Below, one piece after another: positions 1-9,591 of a stretch of DNA of 64,000 nucleotides. The position numbers and the translations under genes were made by a program. The stretch lies in contig NZ_JAUG01000015.1 of assembly GCF_000708285.2 (NCBI RefSeq), forward strand, positions 1 through 64,000, written 5' to 3'. The stretch's first letter is position 1. Each line of letters starts with the position of its first letter. The DNA is from Pedobacter borealis DSM 19626. GTDB taxonomy: Bacteria > Bacteroidota > Bacteroidia > Sphingobacteriales > Sphingobacteriaceae. The notes beneath the pieces are model-generated. The model saw only the letters and a program-made list of their open reading frames with translations. It did no database searches and was not told the DNA's origin.

Positions 1-30
1 TGGCGTTTTAATCAAGTTTTCTGTTAAGAC

Positions 31-103
31 GGTCGTCACCCTGAATTTATTTCAGGGTCTTTCACGCTAAAAAGATGCTGAAATAAATTCAGCAGGACGA
101 TAA
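31..103. repeat. Dispersed inverted repeat (REP-like)
   Basis: Two arms of the type 'ccctgaatttatttcaggg' and 'gctgaaataaattcagc' face each other here. A related unit occurs at 57084-57199, and looser relatives ('gtcatnctgan...') occur at 4549, 4941, 45652, 45989, 55256 and 56190. It lies between genes and codes for nothing I can see. Such units are common intergenic palindromes in Bacteroidetes; any role in termination or mRNA stability is inference. Confidence 0.7.
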
Positions 104-360
104 AGCGGGATTAGGCGTAAATAAGATATAATTTTCAGCAAATAATTATCGAACTCAGGTTATTAATAAAAATCGATTTGGGTTTCATCTGTTTAAAAAC
201 ATCAAACGTAAATTTACCCTTAGTTTCGGGCGTTAGCGCAGTATGCTTCCAGTTCTTTTATGCCAACTGAAGCAATGTTGCCACTTATAAATACTTTCAT
301 GTTTTATTTAACACTAAAAATTCTAAGGTGTTTTGGATAATACGAATTGACTTATGGGTA
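104..360. other. Gene-free stretch with a possible gene fragment
   Basis: No intact gene is visible. On the minus strand 220-300 encodes a 26-residue peptide beginning MKVFISGNIASVGIKELEAY and then a stop. It resembles the N terminus of D-2-hydroxyacid dehydrogenases (pattern MKVFIxxxIxxxGIxxL). It could be the stub of a deleted gene or chance; confidence in the identity is low. Confidence 0.3.
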
Positions 361-1170
361 CTATTTCACAGTTGCTGATAACACCTGGTAAGTATTGGCA
401 CTAAAATAGCCCAATGCCTGGTTAGAGATATTAGAAGTTGGATTAGCAGGAGTTGTACCCTGGTTTGGACCCCGGTTCGATTGCTGACTTAAAGCATACC
501 AATAATCGAAAATATTCGAATCGATACACTCCATTTCTATTTTAATCTTATCGTTCGAATTCAACTCATCACTGTCGTGGTCGTTAGTAGGTGGTTTAAA
601 AAATAGCTGAATCCTTAAGTCGTTTCCGTTTGTTAAACGATCGTTGTTTACATAGAAACGTTCCGATAAAATATCATTTACATAAAGGTTAAAATGGTAA
701 AAATTGGTTTCGTTGACCGGGTCTTTTAAAAATACAGCAGCAGTTTTACGTTCGCGGCCAAAGAAAAAGTTTTTAATCACCCCTATCGAATCCATTTTAA
801 CCACATTGGGCATTTTTGAACTGGCGGTGTAAGTTTGTCCTTCGGCAGTAACGGTTAAATTATAGGTGACACTCGGCAGGCCTTTCATTTTATTGATATA
901 AGTTCCTGGTGTTGTACCTTCTTTAAAAACATAAGCATTCCCCTTATTATCGGTTACAGTTACGCCTGCTCCTGAAACTTTCGGAAAAATATTGGCTTCG
1001 GTATAACCGATGGTTTTGCTGATCTTAATCTGCTGATCGATCAGCGAATCGTTAATTACACCTTCAATTACGAGCTGAGGATCGGCATTTTCGGTTTCAA
1101 TTTGAATAATTTTCTTGCAACCTGTAAAACAGAAAGTGAACAGCGAAAAGTATATAATCAGTTTTTTCAT
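361..1170 (-). CDS. DUF4249 family lipoprotein
   Basis: A 269-residue lipoprotein of the DUF4249 family, which typically partners TonB-dependent receptors in Bacteroidetes; its substrate is unknown. The start is placed at MKKLIIYFSLFTFCFTGCKK because this gives a proper lipoprotein signal with the lipobox Cys at residue 18; an in-frame upstream extension runs into the preceding gene and lacks a signal sequence. The mature part opens with an Ig-like/carboxypeptidase-regulatory-type region (VIEGVINDSLIDQ) and a GVTVTDNKG segment typical of the family. The start codon lies 4 nt after the stop of the TonB receptor gene, so the two are almost certainly cotranscribed and probably form one outer-membrane uptake or sensing unit. 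Confidence 0.85.
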   Translation of the reverse strand: MKKLIIYFSLFTFCFTGCKKIIQIETENADPQLVIEGVINDSLIDQQIKISKTIGYTEANIFPKVSGAGVTVTDNKGNAYVFKEGTTPGTYINKMKGLPSVTYNLTVTAEGQTYTASSKMPNVVKMDSIGVIKNFFFGRERKTAAVFLKDPVNETNFYHFNLYVNDILSERFYVNNDRLTNGNDLRIQLFFKPPTNDHDSDELNSNDKIKIEMECIDSNIFDYWYALSQQSNRGPNQGTTPANPTSNISNQALGYFSANTYQVLSATVK

Positions 1171-1174
1171 GCTT

Positions 1175-3499
1175 TTAAAATTTAAAGTTCCAGGTAATTG
1201 ATGGGATAAGACCGAACAACGAAGTTTGCTGGGCAGCTGTTTTGCCTGGATGATCAGGATCAGTAATAAATTCAATGGCATAAGGATTTTTTCGGGCCAA
1301 TAAATTATAGATTCCAAAATTCCAGCTCGATTGGTATTTCTTCCTCACTTTCCCCTCTAAAGTTGCACTTACATCCCAACGCATATTGTAAGGCATTCGA
1401 CCTGCATTTCTTTGCGTATAATAATAAGCAGCCTGGCCACCTATAGTATATTTCCCTGCCGGATAAGTAACGGCATTACCAGTGCTATAAATAAAGCTCG
1501 AGGAGAAAGTCCACCGCTTGGTCATGTTGTAAATGCCCACTACCGAAATATCATGTGTACGATCTTGTCTTGCCGGAAAATATTTACCATCATTAAGCTC
1601 TGTAAATTTACGTTCAGTACGCGATAAGGTATATCCCACCCAACCGTTCAGCTTACCAAATTTTTTCTTAAAAAACAGTTCCATTCCGTAAGCCCTGCCT
1701 ACTCCATATAAAAGTTCTGATTCTACATTTGGGTTAGCCAATAATTCGGCCGCATTTTTATAGTCGATCTGATTCTGGAGCCACTTATAATAAATTTCTC
1801 CCGAGAGTTCGTAATTGTTATCCTGAATGTTTTTGAAATACCCCAAAGCCACCTGATCGGCAATTTCGGGTTTAATATTGGTACTGCTCAACACATACTG
1901 ATCGGTTGGTGAGCTGGAAGTAGCGTTGGTTAAAATATGGACGTTCTGGGTATTCCGGTTATAAGAAGCCTTGATCGAATTTTCTTCGTTAAACAGATAG
2001 CTCACCGAAAAACGTGGCTCCAGGTTAAAGTAGTTTTTATGGAATTTTCCCTTGGCTACATTTTCTGTCGACAGGGTATTCCCATCAGCATCATAGGTGC
2101 TAAAATTACCGGGGCCCATTAAAGAAAAAGCAGCCAAACGTACACCATATAAAAAGTTTAAATGTTCGTTTACGGCCCATTCGTCAGAAATGTAAGCTGC
2201 AGATTCTATGCCATAACGCCTCTCCTGCGTAAGCGAATTTACCTGCGATGCTTCATCGCTATCAATATCAATCGGCGAAATACGGTGCTGTGTGGCATTG
2301 ATACCAAAACGAAGTATATGCTTGTTGCTGAAATACTGAAAATCTTCTTTAAAGTTAAAATCCCGAACCAATGAGGTTGCTTTAAAGTTGGTCGCATCAT
2401 TTAATAAGCGAACGGTATAATTATAGTTGTTGTAAATTAACGAGGTATTCGAAAACAAACGATCGCTAAAAATATGGTTTAACCGGATGGTGGTGGTTAC
2501 ATTGCCCCAGTTGTTTTCGAACAGGTCTTTAACGCCGATATTATCCTTGCCAAAATAGCCGGAAATATAAATGGTGTTTTTATCATTGATCTTATAATTT
2601 GCCTTTGCATTAATATCATAAAAATTTAAGGTACTCCCATTTACGGTCGAATCGGGCGAAGACCTTAAAAACAGATCGATATACGTTCTGCGGAAACTCA
2701 CCATAAAAGAACCCCTGTCTTTTACAATCGGCCCTTCTGCTTTTACGCGCGAGGCAATCAATCCGATCCCACCCTGAAATTTAAATTCCTTATTGTTCCC
2801 ATCGTCCATTTTAACATCTAAAACCGACGATAAACGGCCGCCGTACTGAGCAGGCATACCACCTTTGTATAAACTTACATCCTTAATTGCATCAGCATTA
2901 AAAGTAGAGAAAAAGCCAAGCAAATGAGAGGAGTTATATACCACCGCTTCATCCAGAACAATTAAATTCTGATCGGCAGCACCACCGCGCACATAGAAAC
3001 CTGTATTCCCCTCACCACCCGATTTTACGCCTGGTAACAGCTGGATGGTTTTTAAGATATCCTTTTCACCGAGCAGTACAGGTATAGAATTAAGCGATTT
3101 CATATCGATCCTTTCCAAACCCATTTGCGCACTTTTAACGTTTTCGTTTTTACGGTTATTGGCACTTACTGTTACTTCATCCAAATCGTTTGCACTTTTT
3201 AATTCCTCGTTCAGCTTGGTATCTTTAGTTAAATTGATGGTTTTAACAATGGATGCATAACCCGTATAACTTACGGCCACAGTATAGGTACCTTCGGACT
3301 GTGTTAAAGCAAAATAACCATAATTATTGGTTAGAGTTGCTGCGGTAGAAGCCCCGGTAATCCTTACTGTAGCACCGATTAAAGTTTCGCCTGTACCTGC
3401 ATCGCGGATGGTGCCGCTAAGGGTAAATTTCTTTTGAGCAAAAATAGGGGTTGAGAGAAAAAGGAGGAAAAATAAAGCTAAGTAGTGTTTTATGAGCAT
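1175..3499 (-). CDS. TonB-dependent outer membrane receptor
   Basis: A 774-residue TonB-dependent receptor. A signal peptide (about residues 1-21, ending PIFAQ) is followed by a carboxypeptidase-regulatory-like domain (about 24-110: LSGTIRDAGTGETLIGATV), a plug domain (about 115-235, with GEKDILKTIQLLPGV and GFYVRGGAADQNLIVLDE) and a C-terminal beta-barrel ending in an aromatic residue (ITWNFKF). It would carry a substrate across the outer membrane using TonB energy; nothing in the sequence names the substrate. It sits in a minus-strand operon after a decayed multiheme cytochrome gene (33 bp upstream) and directly before the DUF4249 lipoprotein gene, the usual partner. Confidence 0.92.
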   Translation of the reverse strand: MLIKHYLALFFLLFLSTPIFAQKKFTLSGTIRDAGTGETLIGATVRITGASTAATLTNNYGYFALTQSEGTYTVAVSYTGYASIVKTINLTKDTKLNEELKSANDLDEVTVSANNRKNENVKSAQMGLERIDMKSLNSIPVLLGEKDILKTIQLLPGVKSGGEGNTGFYVRGGAADQNLIVLDEAVVYNSSHLLGFFSTFNADAIKDVSLYKGGMPAQYGGRLSSVLDVKMDDGNNKEFKFQGGIGLIASRVKAEGPIVKDRGSFMVSFRRTYIDLFLRSSPDSTVNGSTLNFYDINAKANYKINDKNTIYISGYFGKDNIGVKDLFENNWGNVTTTIRLNHIFSDRLFSNTSLIYNNYNYTVRLLNDATNFKATSLVRDFNFKEDFQYFSNKHILRFGINATQHRISPIDIDSDEASQVNSLTQERRYGIESAAYISDEWAVNEHLNFLYGVRLAAFSLMGPGNFSTYDADGNTLSTENVAKGKFHKNYFNLEPRFSVSYLFNEENSIKASYNRNTQNVHILTNATSSSPTDQYVLSSTNIKPEIADQVALGYFKNIQDNNYELSGEIYYKWLQNQIDYKNAAELLANPNVESELLYGVGRAYGMELFFKKKFGKLNGWVGYTLSRTERKFTELNDGKYFPARQDRTHDISVVGIYNMTKRWTFSSSFIYSTGNAVTYPAGKYTIGGQAAYYYTQRNAGRMPYNMRWDVSATLEGKVRKKYQSSWNFGIYNLLARKNPYAIEFITDPDHPGKTAAQQTSLFGLIPSITWNFKF

Positions 3500-3532
3500 A
3501 TTGGCTACTATCTAATTTTTAAAGTTTGGGTT

Positions 3533-4333
3533 TTACTTATTAATAACGGGATAAATGGCAATATGGTGTGAGCGTAACCGGTACGGACTCAAATGATCTT
3601 TACCCGCCTGTTGAAAGGTGATCAGTTTTGAAGATTCTTTAGGCATATGGCAGTCGATACAATTGGTACGGAGCGATCCTTTAGCTAAAGTGGCTTTGCT
3701 ATGGCTGGTACTCTTGTGGCAATTGATACAGCGCTGCGAATAAAGGCTTAAGTTCCCTTTAATATTTTCGTGTGTATTGTGGCACGATTGACAAGTCATG
3801 TTTTCACTTTTCCGATAACAATTACTGCCCTCTAGCATGGCACTTTGGTTACCGTGTACATCAATATTACCACCGCCAAAACCTGTAAAATCCTGCGAAT
3901 AATAAGCCTCTAAATCGTCGCCGGGCTGGAAACCGAATACAGATCGCTGTGCCACCAAAGTATTGCCCGAATGACAAACAGCGCAAACATCCATCTTTTG
4001 TTTTCGGGTAAGTGTTTTATACAATGTGATAAATTTTGCTGTCTTTTCTTCAGGGTTCTCCATATGAAAAACAACATGCTGTTTGCCTGGTCCGTGGCAA
4101 CGTTCACAATCTATCCCATAAATAATAGCGCCCTTTTCCATTTCCTCATCTTTTGAAAAAGTAGATTTTTGTGTGATTTTAATAGCTACATAAGATGCGT
4201 GGCACTCTAAACAACGGCTCGTTATCGCCCGATCATAATAAAAGCTTTCTTTTGGAAAACCAGGGCTGATGGCCCAATTCTTAATTGCAGCGAAGTAGGA
4301 TAAAGGCAGTTCGTAATAATTAACACTAATTAA
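3533..4333 (-). pseudogene. Multiheme cytochrome c, 5'-truncated
   Basis: The frame reads through 3533-4333 without a stop and carries six CxxCH heme sites: CLECH, CERCH, CAVCH, CQSCH, CINCH and CIDCH. An ATG at 4141 would give a 202-residue product, but that start lies after the first heme site. The frame upstream of it still encodes good cytochrome sequence (LPLSYFAAIKNWAISPGFP... RCLECHASY) until a stop at 4334-4336. No signal peptide or start codon remains, so the N-terminal part has been lost. Intact relatives are exported multiheme cytochromes. The remnant heads the operon with the TonB receptor, so its loss may also have removed the native promoter. A short cytoplasmic product from 4141 would probably not be matured with heme. 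Confidence 0.75.
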
Positions 4334-5061
4334 CTAAAAGAATAATAAAACACTAATAATCAATCCATTTAATTTTTAATAAGAATGCTTAACAACCCTG
4401 AAATGAAGCTTTTTAATAAAAATCGTTCAAAGGATTCTCCTTGCAGGCATCCGCCTATTTCAAACTAAGCCTGTTGAAGGTTATTAACGAACAATTTGCT
4501 ATGATTAGTATAAAAGAGTTTCCCGCTGATGCTGATTTTTAGAATCTGTCATCCTGAGCGTAGTCGAAGGATCTTTTATGATAATTACAATCAAAATTGG
4601 ACGATTTACAGGGTCTTCGACTCCGCTCTCCGTAGGAGTCCTTTGGACAGACTGACAAACAATAAATTTAGCCCCTAAAACCAACACTAAACTTTGTGAA
4701 TAAACCTGATTGGAATGGAAAGCCCGCAATTCCGATTTTTCATCGGGAGCGGACTTGTAATGAAAAGCAGGACTACAATCCGCCAAAACCCAAGCCCTTT
4801 CATTTTCTAAAAAATCAAATAAAACTATCTGTTAGCCCCTAAAACCAACACTGATCCTATTAAATTCTAATGATAAAGCCGCAATATGTGCCAGTTTCTG
4901 TTTGGTAGAATGGTCATCATCAGGCTGCTTCCCTCGGTCTGTCATCCTGAGCGTAGTCGAAGGATCTTTTTATGATAAATACAATCAAAAGTTGACCATT
5001 GACAGGGTCTTCGACTCCGCTCTCCGTAGGAGTCCTTTGGACAGACTGACAAACAATAAAT
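4334..5061. repeat. Gap built from repeated units and a duplicated gene end
   Basis: This gap holds two copies of a 120-bp unit (4549-4668 and 4941-5060) that starts 'gtcatcctgagcgtagtcga' and contains the pair 'tcgaaggatc...gggtcttcga'. Between them 4832-4920 is a near copy of 5062-5150, the last 89 bp of the FUSC gene, and 4669-4694 is a third short copy of the gene's last bases. The arrangement is unit, gene tail, other DNA, gene tail, unit, real gene tail. I see no gene in it. Confidence 0.8.
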
Positions 5062-7143
5062 TTAGCCTCTAAAACCAGCACTAAACCTGTTAAATTCTAA
5101 TGATAAAGCCGCAATATGTGCCAGTTTCTGTTTGGTAGAATGGTCATCATGATCAACATCTATTGCATCAACATGAGGCCTAGCATCACTTTCTGACACA
5201 TTTTCATGACTAAGGTTACTTATAATCTGCTTAACTAACAGCGGATCGGCCTGTTCGGGCTTATGATTAAGCGAAAGGTATATAGAAGTAATAATCGCAT
5301 TGATCTGGTAAATGGTTGACTGTACGCCATACAAACCATTAAAATCGATGTGTTTACGCATCGGTTCCTGACTGGCCGACTCAATCGCTTCGCTTAATGC
5401 AGATAAACTCAGGTTGGCATTTTTTCTGGCCATGCGCGGAATATTCTCGCCCAGGTTTTCCTTCCTTTCTATCGCCACCTGCAAATAGTGCAAACTATCT
5501 TTTGTGGCTTTGCTTATTTTCTCTTTCAACTGGCAGCTGTCCCAAATGGGGAAAAGATAAGTGGCAAAAATGGCAATTACACAACCCAGCACGGTAAATA
5601 TAATCCTGTCGTGTACAATATGGTCGAAATGCCCTTGGTAACTACCCAGCGTTAAAATTACCGCAGGGGTAATAAACAATACACTTATTGTATAATTTAA
5701 ACGGTTAAAGGCATAGAAACCCAACAGAAAAATCACCGAAAAAGAAAGCAGCACCGCCGGACTCTTCACAAAATAGATGATGATCAATCCGAGGGCAACC
5801 CCGCCAAGGCTTCCCTTTAAACGTTGTAAATTGCGTTTCCAGGTAATCGAAAATTTGGGCCTTGCCACAATAACAAGTGTAAGAAAAAGCCAGTAACTGT
5901 ATTTACTCGGTTCCAATTGCCAAATGAGCAGGAAACCAAACAGAAAACAGATGGCCAAGCGCAACGAAAACCTAAAGATTGGCGATTTTAAGGTAAGGTG
6001 CTCCCTGATCGAAAAGCGATCGCCGGTAACAAACAAGGGATAAGAAATAGATCCGCTCAGTTCTTGTAAGTGTTTCTCGGGCGTGCGTTCATTGCCCCTA
6101 ATCATTTCGATAATGCGCACAATATCGTTCATGTTCGACACCACTTTCAATACGATTCTACGCTGGGTTTCGTCTAAACGTTCCATTTCCTGCAACAGCA
6201 ATACGCGTTTTTGGTAATATTCGATATTGGTGGCCACTTCTCCCTTATAAGCCTTAGCCGACCGAACATGCCTGCCCAACTGTTCAAGCTCTTTCGCCAG
6301 CAATCCAATCAGGTTGGCAATCAGTTTTAAACTCGGACCCGTTGCCAGCGTTTTGCGCACTAAAGCATAATCATAATGTACGGCATTCAACTGCTCATAC
6401 AAATCGATCAGCAACCTCGCCCGTTCCAATAAGAGTTGGCCTTTGGGGTTATTGGGGTTCATGGCGTACTTATCGGTAAGCAACAGGTTCCTGATCAGCT
6501 CATGCTTCTGGTTAACCTTAATGTGCAGTTTTATGGCTTCCTTTTGTTGCAGATCGAGTGGTTCATCCACATCGTAATTCTTGGCTTTAGCCTTCAAGAA
6601 CATTGCGCTGCTCATCAAACATTCGAAAATGGCGTGGTGAAGCGAACGGTAAGGGCGGATTAAAATCTGGATTAAACTGATGATATAATACCAAACCCCA
6701 CCAATCAGGATATAACTGCTAAAATACAGCGGTCGTTCAGGGTGAAGCCCCATCACAAAAGTACACACAATCAGTGCCATGGTACCAATCAGCGAGAGTT
6801 TCTGCCCGTATACGGCAAACATCGAAAAGCTGAAAGCTGCAATCACCACAACCACCGCGGGGAGGTAAACATGATCTAAAACGGATGAAACCACCAGTGT
6901 AGTGGCAAAAAAGACAATAATACTTGATAGCGCTGTTTTCAGTTTGTTCAGTCGGTTATCCGGCAAATCAGTTAAACTGATCAATAAAGCACCAACCCCT
7001 ATTCCTTTTGCCGCTTCAGGATTACCTAGGTAAAAGAATAAAATAATGGGCAATACCACGGTAATGGTGGTGCGCAGGGCATCAGAAAAGTACTCGCCTA
7101 AAAAGAAATACGAAATGGTAGAGCCTATGCTGTTTTTGCCCAT
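5062..7143 (-). CDS. FUSC family inner membrane protein (YccS/YhfK-like)
   Basis: A 693-residue membrane protein of the fusaric-acid-resistance superfamily. It has the usual double layout: an N-terminal block of hydrophobic helices (about residues 20-175), a long hydrophilic helical middle (about 180-385), a second membrane block (about 390-540: SLRLAICFLFGFLLIW, YWLFLTLVIVARP) and a soluble tail. This matches the YccS/YhfK type, whose members are putative efflux proteins of unknown substrate. The start is the ATG at 7143. The last 89 bp are duplicated downstream at 4832-4920, so the gene end has been involved in a local rearrangement. It appears monocistronic. Confidence 0.85.
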   Translation of the reverse strand: MGKNSIGSTISYFFLGEYFSDALRTTITVVLPIILFFYLGNPEAAKGIGVGALLISLTDLPDNRLNKLKTALSSIIVFFATTLVVSSVLDHVYLPAVVVVIAAFSFSMFAVYGQKLSLIGTMALIVCTFVMGLHPERPLYFSSYILIGGVWYYIISLIQILIRPYRSLHHAIFECLMSSAMFLKAKAKNYDVDEPLDLQQKEAIKLHIKVNQKHELIRNLLLTDKYAMNPNNPKGQLLLERARLLIDLYEQLNAVHYDYALVRKTLATGPSLKLIANLIGLLAKELEQLGRHVRSAKAYKGEVATNIEYYQKRVLLLQEMERLDETQRRIVLKVVSNMNDIVRIIEMIRGNERTPEKHLQELSGSISYPLFVTGDRFSIREHLTLKSPIFRFSLRLAICFLFGFLLIWQLEPSKYSYWLFLTLVIVARPKFSITWKRNLQRLKGSLGGVALGLIIIYFVKSPAVLLSFSVIFLLGFYAFNRLNYTISVLFITPAVILTLGSYQGHFDHIVHDRIIFTVLGCVIAIFATYLFPIWDSCQLKEKISKATKDSLHYLQVAIERKENLGENIPRMARKNANLSLSALSEAIESASQEPMRKHIDFNGLYGVQSTIYQINAIITSIYLSLNHKPEQADPLLVKQIISNLSHENVSESDARPHVDAIDVDHDDHSTKQKLAHIAALSLEFNRFSAGFRG

Positions 7144-7297
7144 GAATATGTTTATGAATGCTGATAATTGATAAAAGCTGCAAAGATAACAGATTTATAA
7201 TGCATGCATAACAAATAGCTACACAAAACCAGATACTAATCTGTTCTTTGGGCTTTAGCAGCGTAATTGCGTGTTCATAACTTGATCTTCCGTGTTA

Positions 7298-7330
7298 CTC
7301 CGTAGTGACGCTGCGCTGAACACTACGGAG
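7298..7330. terminator. Strong hairpin beyond the 7356-7961 gene
   Basis: A perfect 10-bp stem (ctccgtagtg / cactacggag) with a 13-nt loop lies just after the stop of the minus-strand gene at 7356. It is placed to end that transcript, although no clear T-run follows; it may instead be one of the dispersed palindromes of this genome. Confidence 0.5.
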
Positions 7331-7355
7331 GGGAGGCTTTCCACCACAATTTAAT

Positions 7356-7961
7356 TTAAGCGTCGAAGACTGTCAACGTTTGACCATCGATAACTGTTGA
7401 TAAAATCATATGTGAATATCCTATGATCAATGAAATAGCATCATCTAATGACAAAATATCTGTAAGCTTAATGTTTTTATTTGAATCATATCCTACTGGT
7501 GCCATTATTTTGCCGTTCAATTCTTCTCCATTATCAATATCTTTAAATCTAAAAAAGAATTCAGAATGTTTTTCTGCTGCTAAGAAATACTTATGAATTG
7601 TTTTACCTGGTGAATTCATACAGTTTACCATATCTTGGTTAAAGTAGAAGTCGTCCCATCTAGAAAAAAAAGGAAAGTGTGCAAGAATATGTCTTACAGC
7701 TTTAAACAATGGTTGGAAGGTTAAAATAGGATGATTCGTTGGGGAATCCTTGAGTAAATTTTTTAAAGGGGGATAGGCTTCCATTTCACTGTAAACCGAA
7801 ACCAATTCTTTAATGTAGAAAAATTTCTGTTCTTCACTTAGGCCTTTGTTATTTAACAGTTCTTTACTTAATTCCTTATAACGTTTTAGGCCTAATTGGA
7901 GAAATTCCTCTTGGTCAGATGTCGGAAAGCCATCAATTGTTTTGAGTTTAAATAATTCCAT
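7356..7961 (-). CDS. Hypothetical protein
   Basis: A 201-residue soluble protein that I do not recognise. I start it at MELFKLKTIDGFP (7961); an in-frame extension to 8006 is possible but would run up against the divergent gene. It is mostly helical and charged, with the distinctive segments AVRHILAHFPFFSRWDDFYF and ILSLDDAISLIIGYS. RHILAHFPFF could suggest a HEPN-type RxxxH site (Arg, three residues, His), but the spacing is short and I would not rely on it. It is divergent from the gene at 8040 with about 78 bp between starts, so the two may share a control region. Both lie in an accessory stretch between core genes and the tRNA-Lys island. Confidence 0.6.
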   Translation of the reverse strand: MELFKLKTIDGFPTSDQEEFLQLGLKRYKELSKELLNNKGLSEEQKFFYIKELVSVYSEMEAYPPLKNLLKDSPTNHPILTFQPLFKAVRHILAHFPFFSRWDDFYFNQDMVNCMNSPGKTIHKYFLAAEKHSEFFFRFKDIDNGEELNGKIMAPVGYDSNKNIKLTDILSLDDAISLIIGYSHMILSTVIDGQTLTVFDA

Positions 7962-8039
7962 TATTCGAGGTAAATCGCAAAATACTATTTTAAGTCCTAT
8001 TGGCAAATGATTATATTGACAAACTTAACGCGACAAATA

Positions 8040-9119
8040 ATGACTTTTGATTTTGTAAATGATGAGCAAATTAAAGAAATGCTCAAAAGAGATTATACTG
8101 AGCTTCAAAATTGTTTTGACAACAAAGCATCTAAATCTTTTTTAATTCTTTCTGGAAGTATTCTCGAAGCAGTTTTGATTGATTTTTTTTCTGCTAAAAT
8201 TTCATCCGCTAATGATTTAGCGAAGCTACACCGTGAGACTTTAGGAAATCTCATTGAAAGGGCAAATAATGAAAAGTTGATTGACGATAATCATAAAAAT
8301 TTTTCTTCTGGAATACAAGGGTATCGAAATCTCATTCACCCTGGAAGGGAGGTCAGACTCAAAGAAAAATTTGATTATGATACAGCCTCACTTTCCTTTT
8401 CTGCACTGAAATTGATTCTTAAGGAAATTGAAATTAAATCTCTTTCAGAGAAAGGCCGTTCCGCCAGCGAAATATTTAATAAATTGACAAATGATGGATT
8501 GCCAGATGGATTATTCATTAAAATAACCAATAAACTAAACAAAACAGAAAAGAACAAGTTATTTCAAACCCTAATCAGTGATGACCTAGGCAACAGAGGT
8601 CCACAACTGGTACAGGGGGCATCGAAATATGCCGAACTTTTGTCCAGTTCAATGGATTCTAATATTTTCCTGCAATTAACAAAAGAATTAATGCAAGAAA
8701 TTGAATCTGGCAGCGAAGTAAAAGCAATTAAATACATTAGATATTTATATCAAAGACTTTCAGAATATTTAGAGATTCAAGATTTAGAAATTGTCAAAGA
8801 ATGGCTCCTGACACAGATAAACAGTAGGATCGCCGAAGTTAACGACTTAAGGTTTTTAATGTTTAACAATGTTATTGATGCATTACTCAGAACAGACAAA
8901 AATATCGCTATGTCTCCCAAATTAAAGTTACTAGCACAACGACTAACTTATTATTATTCTTACAATAAAAATTCTATTATTTACCTAGATATCTGGACAA
9001 AAATACATGGATTTTTAGACGCAGATGCATATAGTGAACTTTTAAAACAAATGGAAAATTACTCACAGTTCGATGTTTTAATTAAAGATTATGCCGAAGG
9101 AGATTATTTTCTATTTTAG
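8040..9119 (+). CDS. Hypothetical protein with HEPN-like N terminus
   Basis: A 359-residue soluble protein. The N-terminal ~130 residues (KASKSFLILSGSILEAVLID ... GYRNLIHPGREV) resemble the helical domain of HEPN/DUF4145-type proteins, in which a late RN-x-x-H segment before PG is common; here it is RNLIHPG. The remaining ~220 residues are helical and repeat-like with no motif I know. I chose the ATG at 8040 over one at 8007 because it gives a compact start (MTFDFVNDEQIKEML). It is divergent from the 7356-7961 gene. A role in stress or phage response is possible from the HEPN resemblance, but this is inference. Confidence 0.6.
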   Translation: MTFDFVNDEQIKEMLKRDYTELQNCFDNKASKSFLILSGSILEAVLIDFFSAKISSANDLAKLHRETLGNLIERANNEKLIDDNHKNFSSGIQGYRNLIHPGREVRLKEKFDYDTASLSFSALKLILKEIEIKSLSEKGRSASEIFNKLTNDGLPDGLFIKITNKLNKTEKNKLFQTLISDDLGNRGPQLVQGASKYAELLSSSMDSNIFLQLTKELMQEIESGSEVKAIKYIRYLYQRLSEYLEIQDLEIVKEWLLTQINSRIAEVNDLRFLMFNNVIDALLRTDKNIAMSPKLKLLAQRLTYYYSYNKNSIIYLDIWTKIHGFLDADAYSELLKQMENYSQFDVLIKDYAEGDYFLF

Positions 9120-9246
9120 GATCACTGGGATACAAGAATTTATTGGTTGCCTTTGCTGTTTTTCGATCTTGAAGCCCTAACTAAACAACCTTAGGAAAAA
9201 ATCTCATGAATTAAAAGGTATATTTCACCGCAGATAAAAATGGCCC

Positions 9247-9591
9247 CTAATTCCCTTTTTTATGTTTTTCGCAAAGTTCATCGATCTTATCAATAAGACT
9301 CTCTGGACATTCACCTAAATAACTATGGATATCATGCTTTTTAAGTTCTGCAGTTTCTGTAATACTGATGTAGGTTGGTTCCCATAACCCCATATCTTCG
9401 TATTCTGACGATCCTTTATTAACCTTTATACATGGTCCATATTTAGAAACATCAGTTTTGGTACACTTAACAACTATATGGTCGTCAATAGAATCTTCAA
9501 GTAATACAGCCGGTCTTAACTTGCTTTGATTTGGATCGTCTGAAAATGGAAAATAAACTAATAAAACATCTCCTCTTTTATACGCAGGCAT
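9247..9591 (-). CDS. PemK/MazF-family toxin-like protein
   Basis: A 114-residue protein with the PemK/MazF fold signature: MPAYKRGDVLLVYFPFSD, then the conserved SKLRPAVLL (Arg26) and VKCTKTD (Thr44-Lys-Thr46), positions that in MazF relatives form the RNA-cleaving site. The family cuts single-stranded mRNA at short motifs. I start it at the ATG at 9591, which removes a 20-residue tail not typical of the family. The start overlaps the end of the upstream gene by 14 nt, so translation is coupled to it, as in toxin-antitoxin operons. However, the upstream product (185 residues) is not a recognisable AbrB-, Phd- or RHH-type antitoxin. The C-terminal half (WEPTYISITETAELKKHDIH) also fits the family. 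Confidence 0.75.
   Translation of the reverse strand: MPAYKRGDVLLVYFPFSDDPNQSKLRPAVLLEDSIDDHIVVKCTKTDVSKYGPCIKVNKGSSEYEDMGLWEPTYISITETAELKKHDIHSYLGECPESLIDKIDELCEKHKKGN

Noticed and set aside
4505..4786. 93-residue open frame on the minus strand
   Set aside because: It is composed of the dispersed 120-bp unit and flanking repeats, so it does not encode a conserved protein.
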